64,000 nucleotides of DNA from positions 2,914,001 through 2,978,000 of the forward strand of contig CP053153.1 in the NCBI GenBank assembly GCA_014607495.2, given 5' to 3'. The notes under the pieces were generated by a model. It saw only the letters and a program-made list of their open reading frames with translations, did not search any database and was not told the origin of the DNA. The stretch comes from Carposina sasakii. Its lineage: Eukaryota; Arthropoda; Insecta; Lepidoptera; Carposinidae. The position numbers were made by a program, and so were the translations under genes. Shown here piece by piece: positions 14,801-23,685 of this stretch (the stretch's first letter is position 1; each line of letters begins with the position of its first letter).

Positions 14801-17452
14801 ATATTACTGAAAACTGCATCGAAATCGGTTCAACCGTTTCTGAGATTACCGTGCATAAACGCACAGACAAACCGATAAACCGACAAACAGCCAACATAAT
14901 ACATAACAGTTTTGGGTACTATTGCGTTAATAAAGGTCTCCTTATAATACTTTTTCTCATATATCTTCCATGTACAGACAGCGATGGTTACATTTTTATT
15001 ATATGTATAGATTTTATTCGCATTGTAGCATCAGGCTCTCTTTCAGCATTCTTGAATGTAGAATTGAGTCTTCTTATTATGATTTTTGTGTTGTATGAAG
15101 GTTTCGTGTACAGAAATGAGGAAGAATACATGGAAAGGTTGAATTGTGATTTTGGATTGATGAAAGTAAAAGATGAACGCGAAGATGAAAGAGAGCCTGA
15201 TGCTACAGCATTAGGTTGATTGACCGTCAACAGTAAAAAACTAATTGACCTACAGACATATTTCGCATGTATATTTGCGTATATTATCAAGTACTTAAGA
15301 TATAATCTATCAATAATCAGAAAATCCTTTAATCAGTTACTAATTTAATCATAGGAGTAGTTGTATTCACAGAGTTTTTTTATCGTTTTGTATGGTTTAA
15401 TTTGAATTTTATTTTTTATGAATTAAGAATTACCCATAGTGGAATAGGTCGTATATTTATATAGATATATAATAACTCTACATTTATACCAGCTAGCTGA
15501 CCCGGCAAACGTTGTTTTGCCATGTAAAAGGGGTTGATCCTAGAGGGGTGAAAATTCATGGTTGTATGTATTTTTGTATGCTGTATCATAAAAAAATAAA
15601 AACAAAAAATTTTGTAAAAAAAAAAAAAAATTTGGAGTGGACCACCCTTAACATTTAGGGGGATGAAAAATAGATGTTGTCCGATTCTCCACCCTAACCG
15701 ATATGCATGCTAAGATTTACGAAAATCGGTCGAGCCGTTTCGGAGGAGTTTAACTTCTAACACCGTGACACGAGAATTTTATATATTAGATATAATAACT
15801 CTAAATTTATACCATATATTTATATGTCTATACCAAGCATTTCTAAAACGTACGCGTAATGTAAGATCTCCAGTGTTTGAGTTGGTTTTTTAATAAGACA
15901 TGTTTAATTTTTTTTTTCGGAAACACTTGTCTAGGTGCATTTTTTGCAAAAAATACAATATGATAACTCAACTTTGGATCTAAATATCTTGGAAGCCAAA
16001 CACTTCCCAGGTATGCCTACATGGAGAAAAATGTTCGTGGTGATAAGGAGAATACGTTGCATTCGAAAACGTTGACGACATAAAACCATTCTGTATATTT
16101 AAGTATACCTATGTTAGACATGTTGAATTGGCCATGTTCAGATTATTAAACGGAAAATACCCGTAAGTATCTAGTAACTAAAATGCGACATTAACCTATT
16201 AAGTAGTCGTAATAAGTACCACATGCAAGGTATCGCAATAACGCCATACCCTTCACTTGTTTACTTGGCGTATGCATTTTTCGTAAAATGATGATTATAT
16301 ACTTTCCTATAGTAGTATGGTAAATAGCTCTGAACTGAGCATAATGCTTTATATGTACTTATTCATGCATATAATGCGAGCATTTATATTTTCGAATTTT
16401 TATTTACAATGTGACACGCGGCGACAGTGTGCCATCAGGCTTCCTACCTCAATTATAGTAGTCATTTATATGAAACGAAAATACTAAGTACCTACATGCA
16501 AGTGTTTATTATAATCGCAATAACGCCATTACCCTTCTAGTAGTGAGTATAACGGAAAACGTAGGGATTAAACCCCGAACGGGAACAGGGAGGCGTTTAC
16601 ACTAGTTCGTAGAAAATGCTAATAATAAAAACTTACCACAGGTAGTCCTTTCTCCTTCAGCCAGTCATCAGGTTCCATCAAAAAGTTCCATCCATACAAC
16701 AGAACTATGACAAAGAGTACTGCAGTCATCGAGAATATTCCATAGTAGCCCATCTCTCTCAGTAGGATACCACTTAATCCCAACCCGATGGGTAGACCAG
16801 CTGTCATGCAGATATTGACCAGGCCCACCCTAAAGGTGCGGGTTTCTTCTGAAGTGATGTCACTTATGAAACTAAACACCCCAAGGAACATGGTCACCCA
16901 TCCTCCGGTCACCGCCAGGCATAGTGTCTCCAATAACACCGTCACCTGAACGGGTATTTCATAGAAGAAATATACGTTTACAATGTTATTTATCGATGTC
17001 AGAACCTCGCCAAATACCGGTAGCAGGATGATAATCTTTCTTTTGCCTGTTCTATCGCTCCAGGCTCCGAGGAACATTATGATGATGCATGGTAGAAGTG
17101 TTTTGATGATTCCCTTCCAAATATCTATTGATGCGATGAGTTGTTGTACTGCTTTCTCTTCCATGCCATAGGAGTCGTTGTTTTTCTTGATCAACGCTTC
17201 GCAGACCTCGTCCCCAAAGGCTAGGTTGACCCGGCAAGCTTTGTCCAGGTTGAGGTTCCCCATGGCGAACATCGATATGACACTGGGTATGATAAGACCA
17301 GCCAGCATGGGCTCCACTGTGATGTGCTCCCGTATGTAACATAACTTCTCTCTGACATTTTTCTCTGAGTACAGCTTTTCTATCACAATAACCTTGTTCA
17401 GCGGCTTCTCTTCGACAACTCTATCGTCGATTTTCTTTTTTTCTTCAGACAT
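2250..17452 (-). CDS. Gene B: SLC46-like MFS transporter, complete, 7 exons
   Basis: Exons (minus strand): 16637..17452, 10533..10686, 8774..8875, 6290..6427, 4460..4543, 3297..3453 and 2250..2406 (stop TAG at 2250). The joined CDS is 1608 nt, giving 535 aa, and is in frame throughout with GT-AG borders. Exon 1 (272 codons, MSEEKKKIDD) holds about six membrane segments, the NLDKACRVNL motif of the first external loop and the D-R-x-G loop GAWSDRTGKRK. Exon 3 (YLYLRNQLNWDMVKFSVY), exon 4 (KRLQIDDSLLCLISVASKFAG), exon 5 (ELLNATTITSLRSIISKLV) and exon 6 (KVNSLFSLTETLASLVFSPLYSW) match the same exons of genes C and D. Exon 7 is a basic, charged tail. Family role: proton-coupled uptake of small organic solutes such as folates or related compounds; the substrate is unknown here. 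Intron 1 is about 5.95 kb and full of transposons. A retroelement tail ends about 10 bp from the exon-4 donor. Confidence 0.9.
4118..4420 (-). repeat. RTE-like retroelement 3' fragment
   Basis: Contains the widespread lepidopteran 3'-end motif (GGAGGCCTACGTCCAG on the minus strand), which encodes the end of an endonuclease-reverse transcriptase ORF (GEAYVQQW-type). It is 5'-truncated and decayed. A second copy of the same stretch is at 31640..31905. It lies in intron 5 of gene B. Confidence 0.65.
4822..4995 (+). repeat. tRNA-containing SINE-like element, 5'-truncated
   Basis: Shares the sequence before and after the tRNA-like part with the copies at 21500..22300 and 59197..59500. The tRNA-like stretch is about 4883..4954, with an A-box-like TAGCTCAGTGG, a degraded B box, and a 3' end in the CATTTCTTTATTAATA motif. 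It is not a working tRNA gene: the T arm is mutated and the anticodon arm does not fold. Confidence 0.7.
4996..5832. other. Intron sequence without recognised features
   Basis: Part of intron 4 of gene B. I see no exon, RNA gene or well-defined repeat here, apart from a stretch near 5105-5380 that recurs in part at 47940-48210 (shared AACAACGGACG and CTGTCCGTT segments). That marks it as an unclassified interspersed repeat. Confidence 0.4.
5833..5864. repeat. (TA)16 microsatellite
   Basis: Uninterrupted TA dinucleotide run in intron 4 of gene B. Confidence 0.97.
6020..6280 (+). repeat. RTE-like retroelement 3' end, next to exon 4 of gene B
   Basis: 5'-truncated 3' end of a non-LTR element that reads GEAYVQQ near its end and stops in a GACGACGAA tail. 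Related pieces are at 26203..26335 and 29083..29190. Its tail ends about 10 bp from the 5' splice site of gene B exon 4 (6290), so the insertion landed almost on the donor. Confidence 0.7.
6548..6751. mobile_element. Foldback MITE
   Basis: Terminal inverted repeats of about 28 bp (AGGTATGATTCCGAGCTAAG against its imperfect complement at the right end) enclose a GC-rich interior made of GCTGC-like repeats. It has no coding capacity. The target-site duplication is not clear (TTA on the left, ATA on the right). It lies in intron 3 of gene B. Confidence 0.75.
7059..7273. mobile_element. Foldback MITE, PIF/Harbinger-like, TTA target site
   Basis: 215-bp element with terminal repeats A(A/G)GCTCGAGCACACCGG, flanked on both sides by TTA. 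The interior is itself imperfectly palindromic and rich in ACGT-type steps (TACGT, ACGTG). TTA duplications point to the PIF/Harbinger group. Confidence 0.75.
7855..8150 (-). repeat. RTE-like retroelement 3' end, copy 1
   Basis: On the minus strand it runs from CTCTGGGAGTG to the ...AGGCGTGATTATA end shared with the RTE 3' tails at 36267 and 42985. Further copies are at 20885..21150 and 59595..59745 (both plus). Non-coding 3' portion; lies in intron 3 of gene B. Confidence 0.6.
8352..8640. repeat. Possible hAT-type transposon end fragment
   Basis: Begins with CAGAGGCGGCTCGTG, which resembles the terminal repeat of hAT elements. A short minus-strand open stretch (MEQYSVCFIKKREKTHK) ends near 8470. 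No second terminus or 8-bp duplication was found, so this is tentative. Confidence 0.3.
8990..10030. other. Intron 2 of gene B, nothing recognised
   Basis: No exon, RNA gene or repeat boundary could be supported in this kilobase. Confidence 0.5.
10240..10445 (+). pseudogene. Retroelement ORF remnant
   Basis: Reads LKPWGPGAHALFKGISKRLV, followed by a segment ending IQRGNAASLLATLP, in the plus direction. This pattern is familiar from insect retroelement-derived open frames. It is isolated and truncated at both ends, so it is a remnant, not a host exon. Family assignment is uncertain. It lies in intron 2 of gene B. Confidence 0.5.
10715..10858 (+). repeat. RTE-like ORF C-terminus fragment
   Basis: Plus-strand reading RPRRRWRDDLDKFLPDWA, then ASMGEAFSQQWDTA and a stop, matches the C-terminal end of RTE-type endonuclease-reverse transcriptases. 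It starts about 30 bp from the 3' splice site of gene B exon 2 (10686), inside intron 1. Confidence 0.75.
11194..11398 (-). mobile_element. Non-autonomous Helitron
   Basis: The minus-strand 3' end is ...GGCGGCCGCTAG, followed by T. The body contains the common segments TCCCTATGTATGCTTAGAT and TTGATTTTGATGCGG. Relatives are at 30526..30735, 35820..35962 and 48885..49020. The right (5') boundary is approximate. Confidence 0.7.
11640..11740 (+). repeat. CR1-like 3' tail with (AAAT)n
   Basis: Ends in TAAATAAATAAATAAATAA, the tandem 3' tail typical of CR1-like non-LTR elements in Lepidoptera. Non-coding remnant in intron 1 of gene B. Confidence 0.5.
12015..12217. mobile_element. MITE, TA target site
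   Basis: Terminal inverted repeats T(T/C)AGGCAAACTTTTA(G/A)GAGCA on both ends, flanked by TA. About 203 bp, non-coding. TA duplication suggests a Tc1/mariner-mobilised element. The interior holds a short ACGATACGATATCGT palindrome. Confidence 0.7.
12290..12840. repeat. Interspersed repeat with duplicated 31-bp motif
   Basis: The motif starting ACCGAGTCGGACTCGCCC occurs at about 12296 and 12806. The interval contains a common lepidopteran repeat (ACCGATTTCAAAAAAAGGAG, later CAGGTCAGGATCTGATGATG). A related start is at 58950..59120 (TTTTTAACCGACTTCCAAAA). Confidence 0.5.
13206..13770. mobile_element. Large foldback element
   Basis: Arms of about 200 bp (13206..13400 and 13565..13770) are imperfect inverted copies: both include GTCGTTTGTGTTTTTTGAAG, a TTTAAATAATTTTAGATATT segment and, at the inner ends, GGCTGGCACYGACTCC. 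A unique core of about 165 bp separates them. No open frame; a DNA-transposon-derived foldback in intron 1 of gene B. Confidence 0.75.
13940..14105 (-). repeat. CR1-like 3' end with (TAAA)n tail
   Basis: On the minus strand the sequence ends in TAAATAAATAAATAAATTAC. It contains an internal short inverted repeat (TATTATAGTGAAGTGTGTTT against AAACACACTCCACTATAATA). Remnant only. Confidence 0.5.
14289..15011 (-). mobile_element. Non-autonomous Helitron, interrupted
   Basis: The minus-strand 5' end is TCTATACATATAATAAAAAT, preceded by A; the 3' end is GGGCGTCCACTAG, followed by T. This fits the Helitron A|TC...CTAG|T rule. The same family, with the same two ends, is at 36183..36895. The body is interrupted at 14351..14748 by another Helitron-type element. 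Confidence 0.85.
14351..14748. mobile_element. Palindromic element with two Helitron 5' ends
   Basis: Both ends start inward with a TC(G/C)(A)ATATATAAAATTCTCG-type terminus, so the element has two heads and no CTAG end. Each arm carries the segment found once in the ordinary Helitron at 15493..15790 (CGGTGTTAGAAGTTAAACTCC and onwards). The arms of about 170 bp are nearly identical inverted copies around an A/T-rich loop at about 14520..14590. Confidence 0.75.
15024..15207. mobile_element. MITE with 22-bp perfect terminal repeats
   Basis: Ends start TGTAGCATCAGGCTCTCTTT, with the exact complement at the right end (22 bp in all), flanked by GCAT on both sides as a likely 4-bp duplication. Non-coding. 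Confidence 0.75.
15493..15790 (-). mobile_element. Non-autonomous Helitron
   Basis: 298-bp element. The minus-strand 5' end is A|TCTAATATATAAAATTCTCG; the 3' end runs CGTTTGCCGGGTCAGCTAG, the same terminus as the large Helitrons at 39152 and 43579. No coding capacity. Confidence 0.85.
15848..16100 (+). repeat. Diverged copy of the CAGG-terminal MITE family
   Basis: Matches, with many changes, the family at 18842, 22645 and 32175, for example AACTTTGGATCTAAATATCT and GAAAACGTTGACGAC. It is the oldest of the four copies. Confidence 0.55.
16101..16620. other. Intron 1 of gene B, nothing recognised
   Basis: AT-rich sequence. A direct repeat of about 55 bp (TACCACATGCAAG...ACGCCATACCCTTC at 16218 and a similar version at 16490) is the only structure seen. 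Confidence 0.4.
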
Positions 17453-18094
17453 ATTGACTGTTTCTATTGCATTGTTGCGCGTTCTGCTCGCGGGCGGTGT
17501 GCTTTACCTATTATTTATTATTGCTAATATTTACTAACACTAGTACAATGATATGATTGTCAGAGAAGTATTGCAATGTTTGACTTTACTTAATGAACGA
17601 CATTATTGTATTGTTTGCTTGGCCGATACTAATTGTGTGGTATCGGGAGCGTATAGATACGCTCGATAAGGAGGTACCGCTGTTAACTACTTACTAGTGA
17701 AGTCATGATATATTTATTGATTGATTAAATTTTGATAATAATATGATGTTGATGACTATACATAGGTAGTTCGGTTGAGAAGAGGGTTTGATTGTCTTAA
17801 CTACCTATATATTGATCTAGAAATAATTCCAGTGGTTATGTGAACTATGTTAATCATAGTAAGATAAAACTAAAATGTTTTGAAAGTCACGCTAGGAGAG
17901 TTTATCATAATATCTTTATAATTATCGCGAAAATTTCCGAAAATATTAGAGAACGTATTAGCGAGTGCCTTTGATCACTCTGATAATGAACTGAAATTTC
18001 AGTCACAAAAGAAGTGCTTTTAATATTGACATACCTAGATAACTTATTTAAGATTGTTTTATTGCACTGTAATATAACATCTGTGGGTTCGACT
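17453..18094. other. Upstream region of gene B
   Basis: Must contain the gene B promoter and 5' UTR. I see no strong TATA or initiator placement that I would defend, and no repeat boundary. Confidence 0.4.
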
Positions 18095-18171
18095 AATATT
18101 TTAGGACCTAAAGTCAACCTCACTTGCCCGTGGTGCACCATGCTATTTAAGAGACGAGGCTCTCACGCTAA

Positions 18172-18556
18172 TCCTACTAATGATGATGATCTCCGACCGT
18201 ATTTCGGCCAAGGCGACCAATCTCTACGGAGATTGGCCAGGTACGCAGGAGATATTATCGTGTACAAGTGTGTGCGCAAACACAGTTGCACTCTCTATTC
18301 CGTTACTCTCATAGTCCGATACTCCTACTAATACGAGTATTATAAACGCGAAAGTTTGTAAGTATGGATGGATGTTTGTTACTCCCTCACGTAAAAACGG
18401 CTGGAGCGATTTTAATAAAATTTGGTAAGGAGTTAGCTGACACCCTGGATTAACAGTTAAGCTACTTTTTATTTCGGGATAATATTTTTATCCCGGATAA
18501 TTAAACATTTTGTTTATTCTGCAGTCCACGCGGACGAAGTTGCGGGCGTCCACTAG
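18172..18556 (+). mobile_element. Non-autonomous Helitron, split by an SINE
   Basis: Starts A|TCCTACTAAT at 18172, resumes after the SINE at 18333 with ACGAGTATTATAAACGCG, and ends GGGCGTCCACTAG|T at 18556. This is the 'one-unit' lepidopteran Helitron with the usual hairpin GC-rich 3' end. Confidence 0.85.
18182..18322 (-). mobile_element. SINE fragment with 10-bp target duplication
   Basis: Flanked by TCCTACTAAT on both sides (18172..18181 and 18323..18332). The left border is GATGATGAT, so on the minus strand the element ends in (ATC)n. The body matches the SINEs at 51139..51315, 31128..31430 and 52390..52610 (CCGACCGTATTTCGGCC, GCAAACACAGTTGCACTC). Confidence 0.85.
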
Positions 18557-18841
18557 TAGCTTATAACGCCTATTTAGAATTACTCGGAAACATTGGATTC
18601 ATTATCGGTCGGTAGATCGTAGATATGCCCGAAAAGCGGCGGTAGGCTTACCCCTTACCACGTGGGACTTTTATAGACTAACTGGACAAAAGTGGGTTTA
18701 TAATTTGTATACTTCTGCCTATCCTCTTTGGGGGATAATTAGCGTCACTATTATATTAGGTAATATAACAGTCGATGCGTGCATAGTACATGAAAGTAAA
18801 GTGAAAAAAGTTAGAGGATATCATGATACAGAGATGAATAT

Positions 18842-19177
18842 ACAGGATGTTTTTTCGTGGCCACCCTTAACGAAGGGTACGTACTCTATACTTCAAATAA
18901 AGTAAGTTTATGCCAAAAAAATGATGGGAAAATAATAAAAAAAATGTTTTTTTTTAATTACTTGATCGGGCGAAATTTATAGTGTCTAGTGTTTATGTTA
19001 GTTGCTACGCGCGTCTATGTGCATTTATGCAGAAAAACGCAATCTATTTACTTAACTTTGGACCCTAATATTTTGGAAACCAGACACTTCCCAGGTATGC
19101 TTCCATGGAGAAAAATGATCGTGATGGTGAGGAGATTCCGTAGTTTTCGGGAACGTTGACGACCAAAAATCACCTGT
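18842..19177 (+). mobile_element. MITE family 'CAGG', copy
   Basis: Ends CAGGATGTTTTTTCG and CAAAAATCACCTG, with TA at both borders. Shares the body with the copies at 22645..23020 and 32175..32526 (ACGAAGGGTACGTACTCTAT, TCGGGAACGTTGACGACCA). Non-coding; TA duplication suggests mariner-type mobilisation. Confidence 0.75.
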
Positions 19178-19179
19178 AT

Positions 19180-20880
19180 AAGTTGTTGTTTTCCCAACTA
19201 TATTCGATTGGATGTGTCTGATAATATAGCTAAACTGTGACTATAGCTTTTGTGATATAAAATTAATAATATATCATTTCACTGTAAGTACACATTGACA
19301 TATCTGATCATATTATCGTAATTTCTTGAGATCAGTGCAAACAGAAGTTTTACAATACTATTGTAACGTGCGATTAAAATAAATATTACTAGCGAACAAT
19401 GCAATTTGTTTAAGATTGTATAACATGGATGGCTGAATATAATAACAATCAATTAATCACCCGTCATCATCGGAATCAAAACATTATAGCTACTAAATCA
19501 GGAATAACAGACAGACTTTAGGGCAAAATTCTGTGAAAACTCACACATATTCTCTGATTTTGGTCTAATACTAGGTTGGTGCTAAATATTGGCAAGTAAA
19601 AAACACGGGCACAAAGGAAATAATCGGTAGTAAACAATTCAGTATTTAGGTTTTTATAGATCTAACACCATATACACCACCATATATACCACATAAACAC
19701 CATAGGATATCGCATCGTGCGTCGATTACATGAAGAAGGTATAAAAGAGGAGGTGGGACTATGAAGTGAGTCGTGTGGCAATCGTGGGGCCATGCCAACA
19801 TTACAAATAACATTAGATCAAGGAACAATTTATGTGCATATTCCAATAGAAGATTTTGTTATATGAAATAATACTGAGCTTCTGGGGAGATTAAAACTAA
19901 AACGTGGTATAATATTGTAGTAATGAGTAATTGCACTAGTAAAACAATCTTGAACCATAATGATAATTTGACTAGTCACTACAATGTGGTTTTTATGTAA
20001 ATGGACAGGGCTACAGTGTCCAATGCTCCCCTCGTCCCATACTGCAGCCCCGCTCCGCGGCACACTATTTTTGTATGAAAATATACTTAGCCGCTGCTCC
20101 TCTTTTATTTGTTCTCCATGGTCGATGCCGATTTAATTGGTGGCTGTCTACGATCAGCAACGTAAAGAGACACGATATCAAGTAATTGCACATCACGTCG
20201 TCGTGTCGTGTAAAACTCAATGCACAACGCGATGTCGGGTCGGCTCAATAAAAAACCGTTTATCTGGCTATATAGTCACTGTCCTTATACAGAATGTAAG
20301 TGACTATAACAACAAAAGTGACGGAAAAAGTATCAGAGACAGACATCAGAGTTTTCATTATATGTCGTTTAATAAATGTGAATATTTCCACATAAAGTCT
20401 CACTTTGCTTGCAAAGTTTTAATTTTGGGTATCTATATCGCAAGACTGATTAAGTATTTAATAAGGTACAGTTTGGACTCTCTCCTGAAAGGTCTGTCTA
20501 CATGCGGTTGATGAATAACAAGTTGTTTGTGTCCATAGTTTATTTCTCTATCGGTATTTGTTCAAAAACATTAGTCTAATCTAATGAACAAGATTATGTA
20601 CTTAGTGCTAATGAGTATTTAACAAATTATTAGCGAACTTGTTGCTATAACTTCTAAAATCACAATGACATTAATGAACCTTAAAATATTCTTAGGACAA
20701 CTAAAGCGATTTCATTAAGTACTTTTAAACGCATCTAAGTCTGATAGTTTATACATACATACTCGCACTTATATACATATGGTTATGTTCCCGAAATAGG
20801 ACTGAGTATATTTACTAAAATACGAAATCAGCCTTCTTCGATAGTTACGAGACAAAAGTGCAGGTATCTTTTACGCTTTT
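19180..20880. other. B-C intergenic region, nothing recognised
   Basis: About 1.7 kb without an exon, RNA gene or repeat boundary that I can support. The longest open stretches are short and show no family resemblance. Confidence 0.5.
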
Positions 20881-20884
20881 TCTT

Positions 20885-21150
20885 TTATGCTACTCTGGGA
20901 GTGAATAAAAATGTATAATACGACAGCTGCTTCTCTTCCCGAGCATACTGTACAAGTCAGTAGAGGGACAAGATGGTCTTGGTGTTTTGTAGGCGATGGG
21001 CTGACTACCTGTCACTACTAACCGAACTTGTACATCTCAACTATACCCTCAAAATTGGTCAGAAGTGGCACCATGTGATTCTATCGGCGCATGTGAATCT
21101 ATTGGGGCTCTGCCTACCCCGTAAGGGATAAAGGCGTGATTATATGTGTG
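20885..21150 (+). repeat. RTE-like retroelement 3' end, copy 2
   Basis: Same sequence as 7855..8150 (inverted) and 59595..59745, starting CTACTCTGGGAGTG and ending GGCGTGATTATATGTGTGT. The short TGTG tail matches the microsatellite 3' tails of RTE elements. Confidence 0.65.
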
Positions 21151-21254
21151 TATCTAAATTGGTCTATTAACATCATAACACAGTAACATTATTGAATTAT
21201 TCTGATAGGTAGCTTTAGTATCCGACTTTCAAGAAAAGATTTGGTTTTTTATAT

Positions 21255-21450
21255 AGTACGCGTAATAAGGGGTGAGCCTATCACCTCTTTTCGGACACAA
21301 ATGCAACAATCTAGCGACCGGTAACGAGTCCAATGGGAAATGTTTCGGTGCCATTCTTAATAATTTATTAAGCTTTTAGCGTCAGAGCCTGGTCTGATCA
21401 ATAGCAGGGTGCACCACGGACAGCTGAGGTTGACTTTGGGTCCTAAGGTA
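21255..21450 (-). repeat. Unclassified interspersed repeat
   Basis: Minus-strand copy of the family at 18095..18760 and 35505..35780, with segments such as GGACTCGTTACCGGTCGC and GGTGCACCCTGCTATTG. Confidence 0.6.
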
Positions 21451-21499
21451 GTCATACCCACTTACAGTAAAATAAATAAATACACCCCACTTACACATT

Positions 21500-22305
21500 T
21501 TTTTTTATTATAAAAATTATTAATAAAGATATAAAAAAAATTCACACGAGTGAGATTTGAACTCACGACCTCTCGCATACCGTGCTTTCGCTCTGACCAA
21601 CTGAGCTATCGGATCAATTAACTCGGATGACGAATTTTACCATCTCTTTTACATTACGTTTTTGGCAACGTTATTTTTTCATCCCGATAGCTATACACTA
21701 GCCAAATCTCGGTAAACAAGCTTAATTCCTGAGCACAATGTTTTAATGATGAAACGATCAACCATATCCTAGCGGATTATATTATGGAGAAGTGTCTTAT
21801 AAATTTATCTTAGTCAAGATATTATAAAAATTATTAATAAAGAAATGAATTTTTATACACTATGGTGGCTAAAGTTTTAACGTTAATATTTAACGTCTCT
21901 AAATACGAGAGTTAGTTCAAAATAGCAATAACTTTCTGTATGGAGAGATATACAACATTTATTTTATAATATATAATATCTTAACTAAGATAAATTTATA
22001 AAAAAAACACTTCTCCATTAATATAATCCGTTAGGATATGGTTGATCGTTTCATCTTTAAACATTGTGCTGAGGGATTCAGCTTTGTTTGCCGAGATTTG
22101 GCTAGTATATAGCTATCGGGATAAAATAACGTTGCCAATATGTAATTCAGAAAAGGATGGTAAAATTCGTCATCCGAGTAATTGACCCGGTAGCTCAGTG
22201 GTTAGAGCGCTAGCACGGTTGCAGAGGTCGTGGGTTCGATTCCCACTCGGGTGAGGAATTTTTTTTTCCATTTCTTTATAAATAATTTTATAATATACAA
22301 TATTC
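21500..22305. repeat. Inverted pair of tRNA-containing SINE-like elements
   Basis: A minus copy (about 21505..21815) and a plus copy (about 21985..22305) face each other head to head across about 170 bp. Each holds a tRNA-like stretch: 21548..21620 (minus) and 22184..22253 (plus). The A box (TAGCTCAGT..GG) and, in the plus copy, a perfect B box (GGTTCGATTCC) remain. Each ends with CTTTAT(T)AATAATTTT. The spacer begins with another copy of that 3' end (21826..21850), so a third truncated element lies between. The anticodon arms do not fold as canonical tRNA. Confidence 0.75.
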
Positions 22306-22644
22306 TCACCAGCCACGACACTACCCTTCCATATTTCACCGGTACTAAGTAAAACCTACTGTTGTACTGTATTTAGAACAAAATGCATGTTCCGCGCCGT
22401 CACAGTGGTTAGTTTTCGCAAATTGTGGAAAAACTGTAAATTATTGCTAGTACATAGATGTTAATACGAGGTGCTCGAGTTGAAAATTGCGTGATTAACA
22501 CTTCCGCAGTTATATGATACGAGTATCTGTATGTCACGTTTTTTAATATAAATATGCCAATGTTGTAATTATTGTACACTATTAGATGTGCTTCAGGCTC
22601 GTTTGTGATACCATTTTCATACCTATCCACATTTTGCTATACAG

Positions 22645-23020
22645 GATGTTTTTTCGTTGCCGCCTTTAACGAAGGGTACGTACTCTATACATCAAATAAA
22701 GTAAGTGTATACCAAAAAAAATTGCTGGGAAACGATGTAAATTTTTTTGCAATTTTTTTTTTAATTACTTGATCAATTTATACTGTCCAGTGTTTATGCT
22801 AGTTTTTCATAGACAGATATTAATTATTTCTCGGGAAAAAATCTTGCTACACGCGTCAATGTGCATTTATGCATAAAAACGCAGTCTATTTACTCAACTT
22901 TGGACCCTGATATTTTGGAAACCGGACACTTACCAGGTATGCTTCAATGGAGAAAAATGATCGTGATAATGGGGAGATTCCATAGTTTTCGGGAACGTTG
23001 ACGACCAAAAATCACCTTGC
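22645..23020 (+). mobile_element. MITE family 'CAGG', copy
   Basis: Begins TACAGGATGTTTTTTCG and ends GACCAAAAATCACCTTG. A longer, better-preserved member of the family than 18842..19177, including the TTAATTATTTCTCGGG segment missing there. Confidence 0.75.
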
Positions 23021-23685
23021 ACAATTGGAAAAAAATAGAATATACCTAAATATTATTACAATCTAAGTGCCTATAATAAGTATATCTATTCCCTAGTTTA
23101 ATTTTAAAAGTAATTCTAACCCTAACTACACAGATTTTGTTGCCACTTTGTTATTTCTGACATTAAAAATCACTGACACACAAACATACAGTCAAATATA
23201 ACGTGGATAAGTCCACTCACATGCATACAAGATTATACACTGCATTACAGCTACTAGGTATAGTATTAGCCAACAAAGACATACAGGTTAACCCGGAGTG
23301 TCGCCACTTGCTATATCGACACGGATTTTTCGCGAATCACAACACTGGAAAAATCTTAGTTCAAATTTAATTCACCCGTATTCTTATTCTTGTTATGGCA
23401 ATTTACGTAATGTGTTTTAGTTATAACTAAACTGTTGTTGTTAAGTTTCGATACAGGATTCTGGTTTTATAGCTTAGGTAATAAGAACTAAAATCCATTT
23501 TGTTTGAGTGAAATCATGCAGTGATTTAATAAGGTAATTGAACGTTATTGATATTATGGATTAGAAATCGCAAACACGTTTCAGTGATTCGAATTTTAGA
23601 AAAGATCGTTTGAAATAAGCCATTTCATGTGGAGCTAGAGTAAGAAAACAATCGGAAATATATAATGATCTACTAAATACTAAAG

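Larger units (their letters stand above)
18095..18760 (+). repeat. Unclassified interspersed repeat, host of nested insertions
   Basis: Its two halves (18095..18171 and 18557..18760) are contiguous in the copy at 35505..35780, and a minus copy lies at 21255..21450. Recognisable segments are ACGAGGCTCTCACGC and ACCACGTGGGAC. It was split here by a Helitron, which was in turn split by an SINE. Confidence 0.7.

Noticed and set aside
14674..15219. 181-aa open frame on the plus strand
   Set aside because: It runs across a Helitron 5' end, a second Helitron body and a MITE; no single element or family explains it as protein.
22184..22253. tRNA gene
   Set aside because: A and B boxes and the T arm look good, but the anticodon arm does not pair and the same sequence recurs inside a repeat with long flanking homology. 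It is an element part, not a host tRNA gene.
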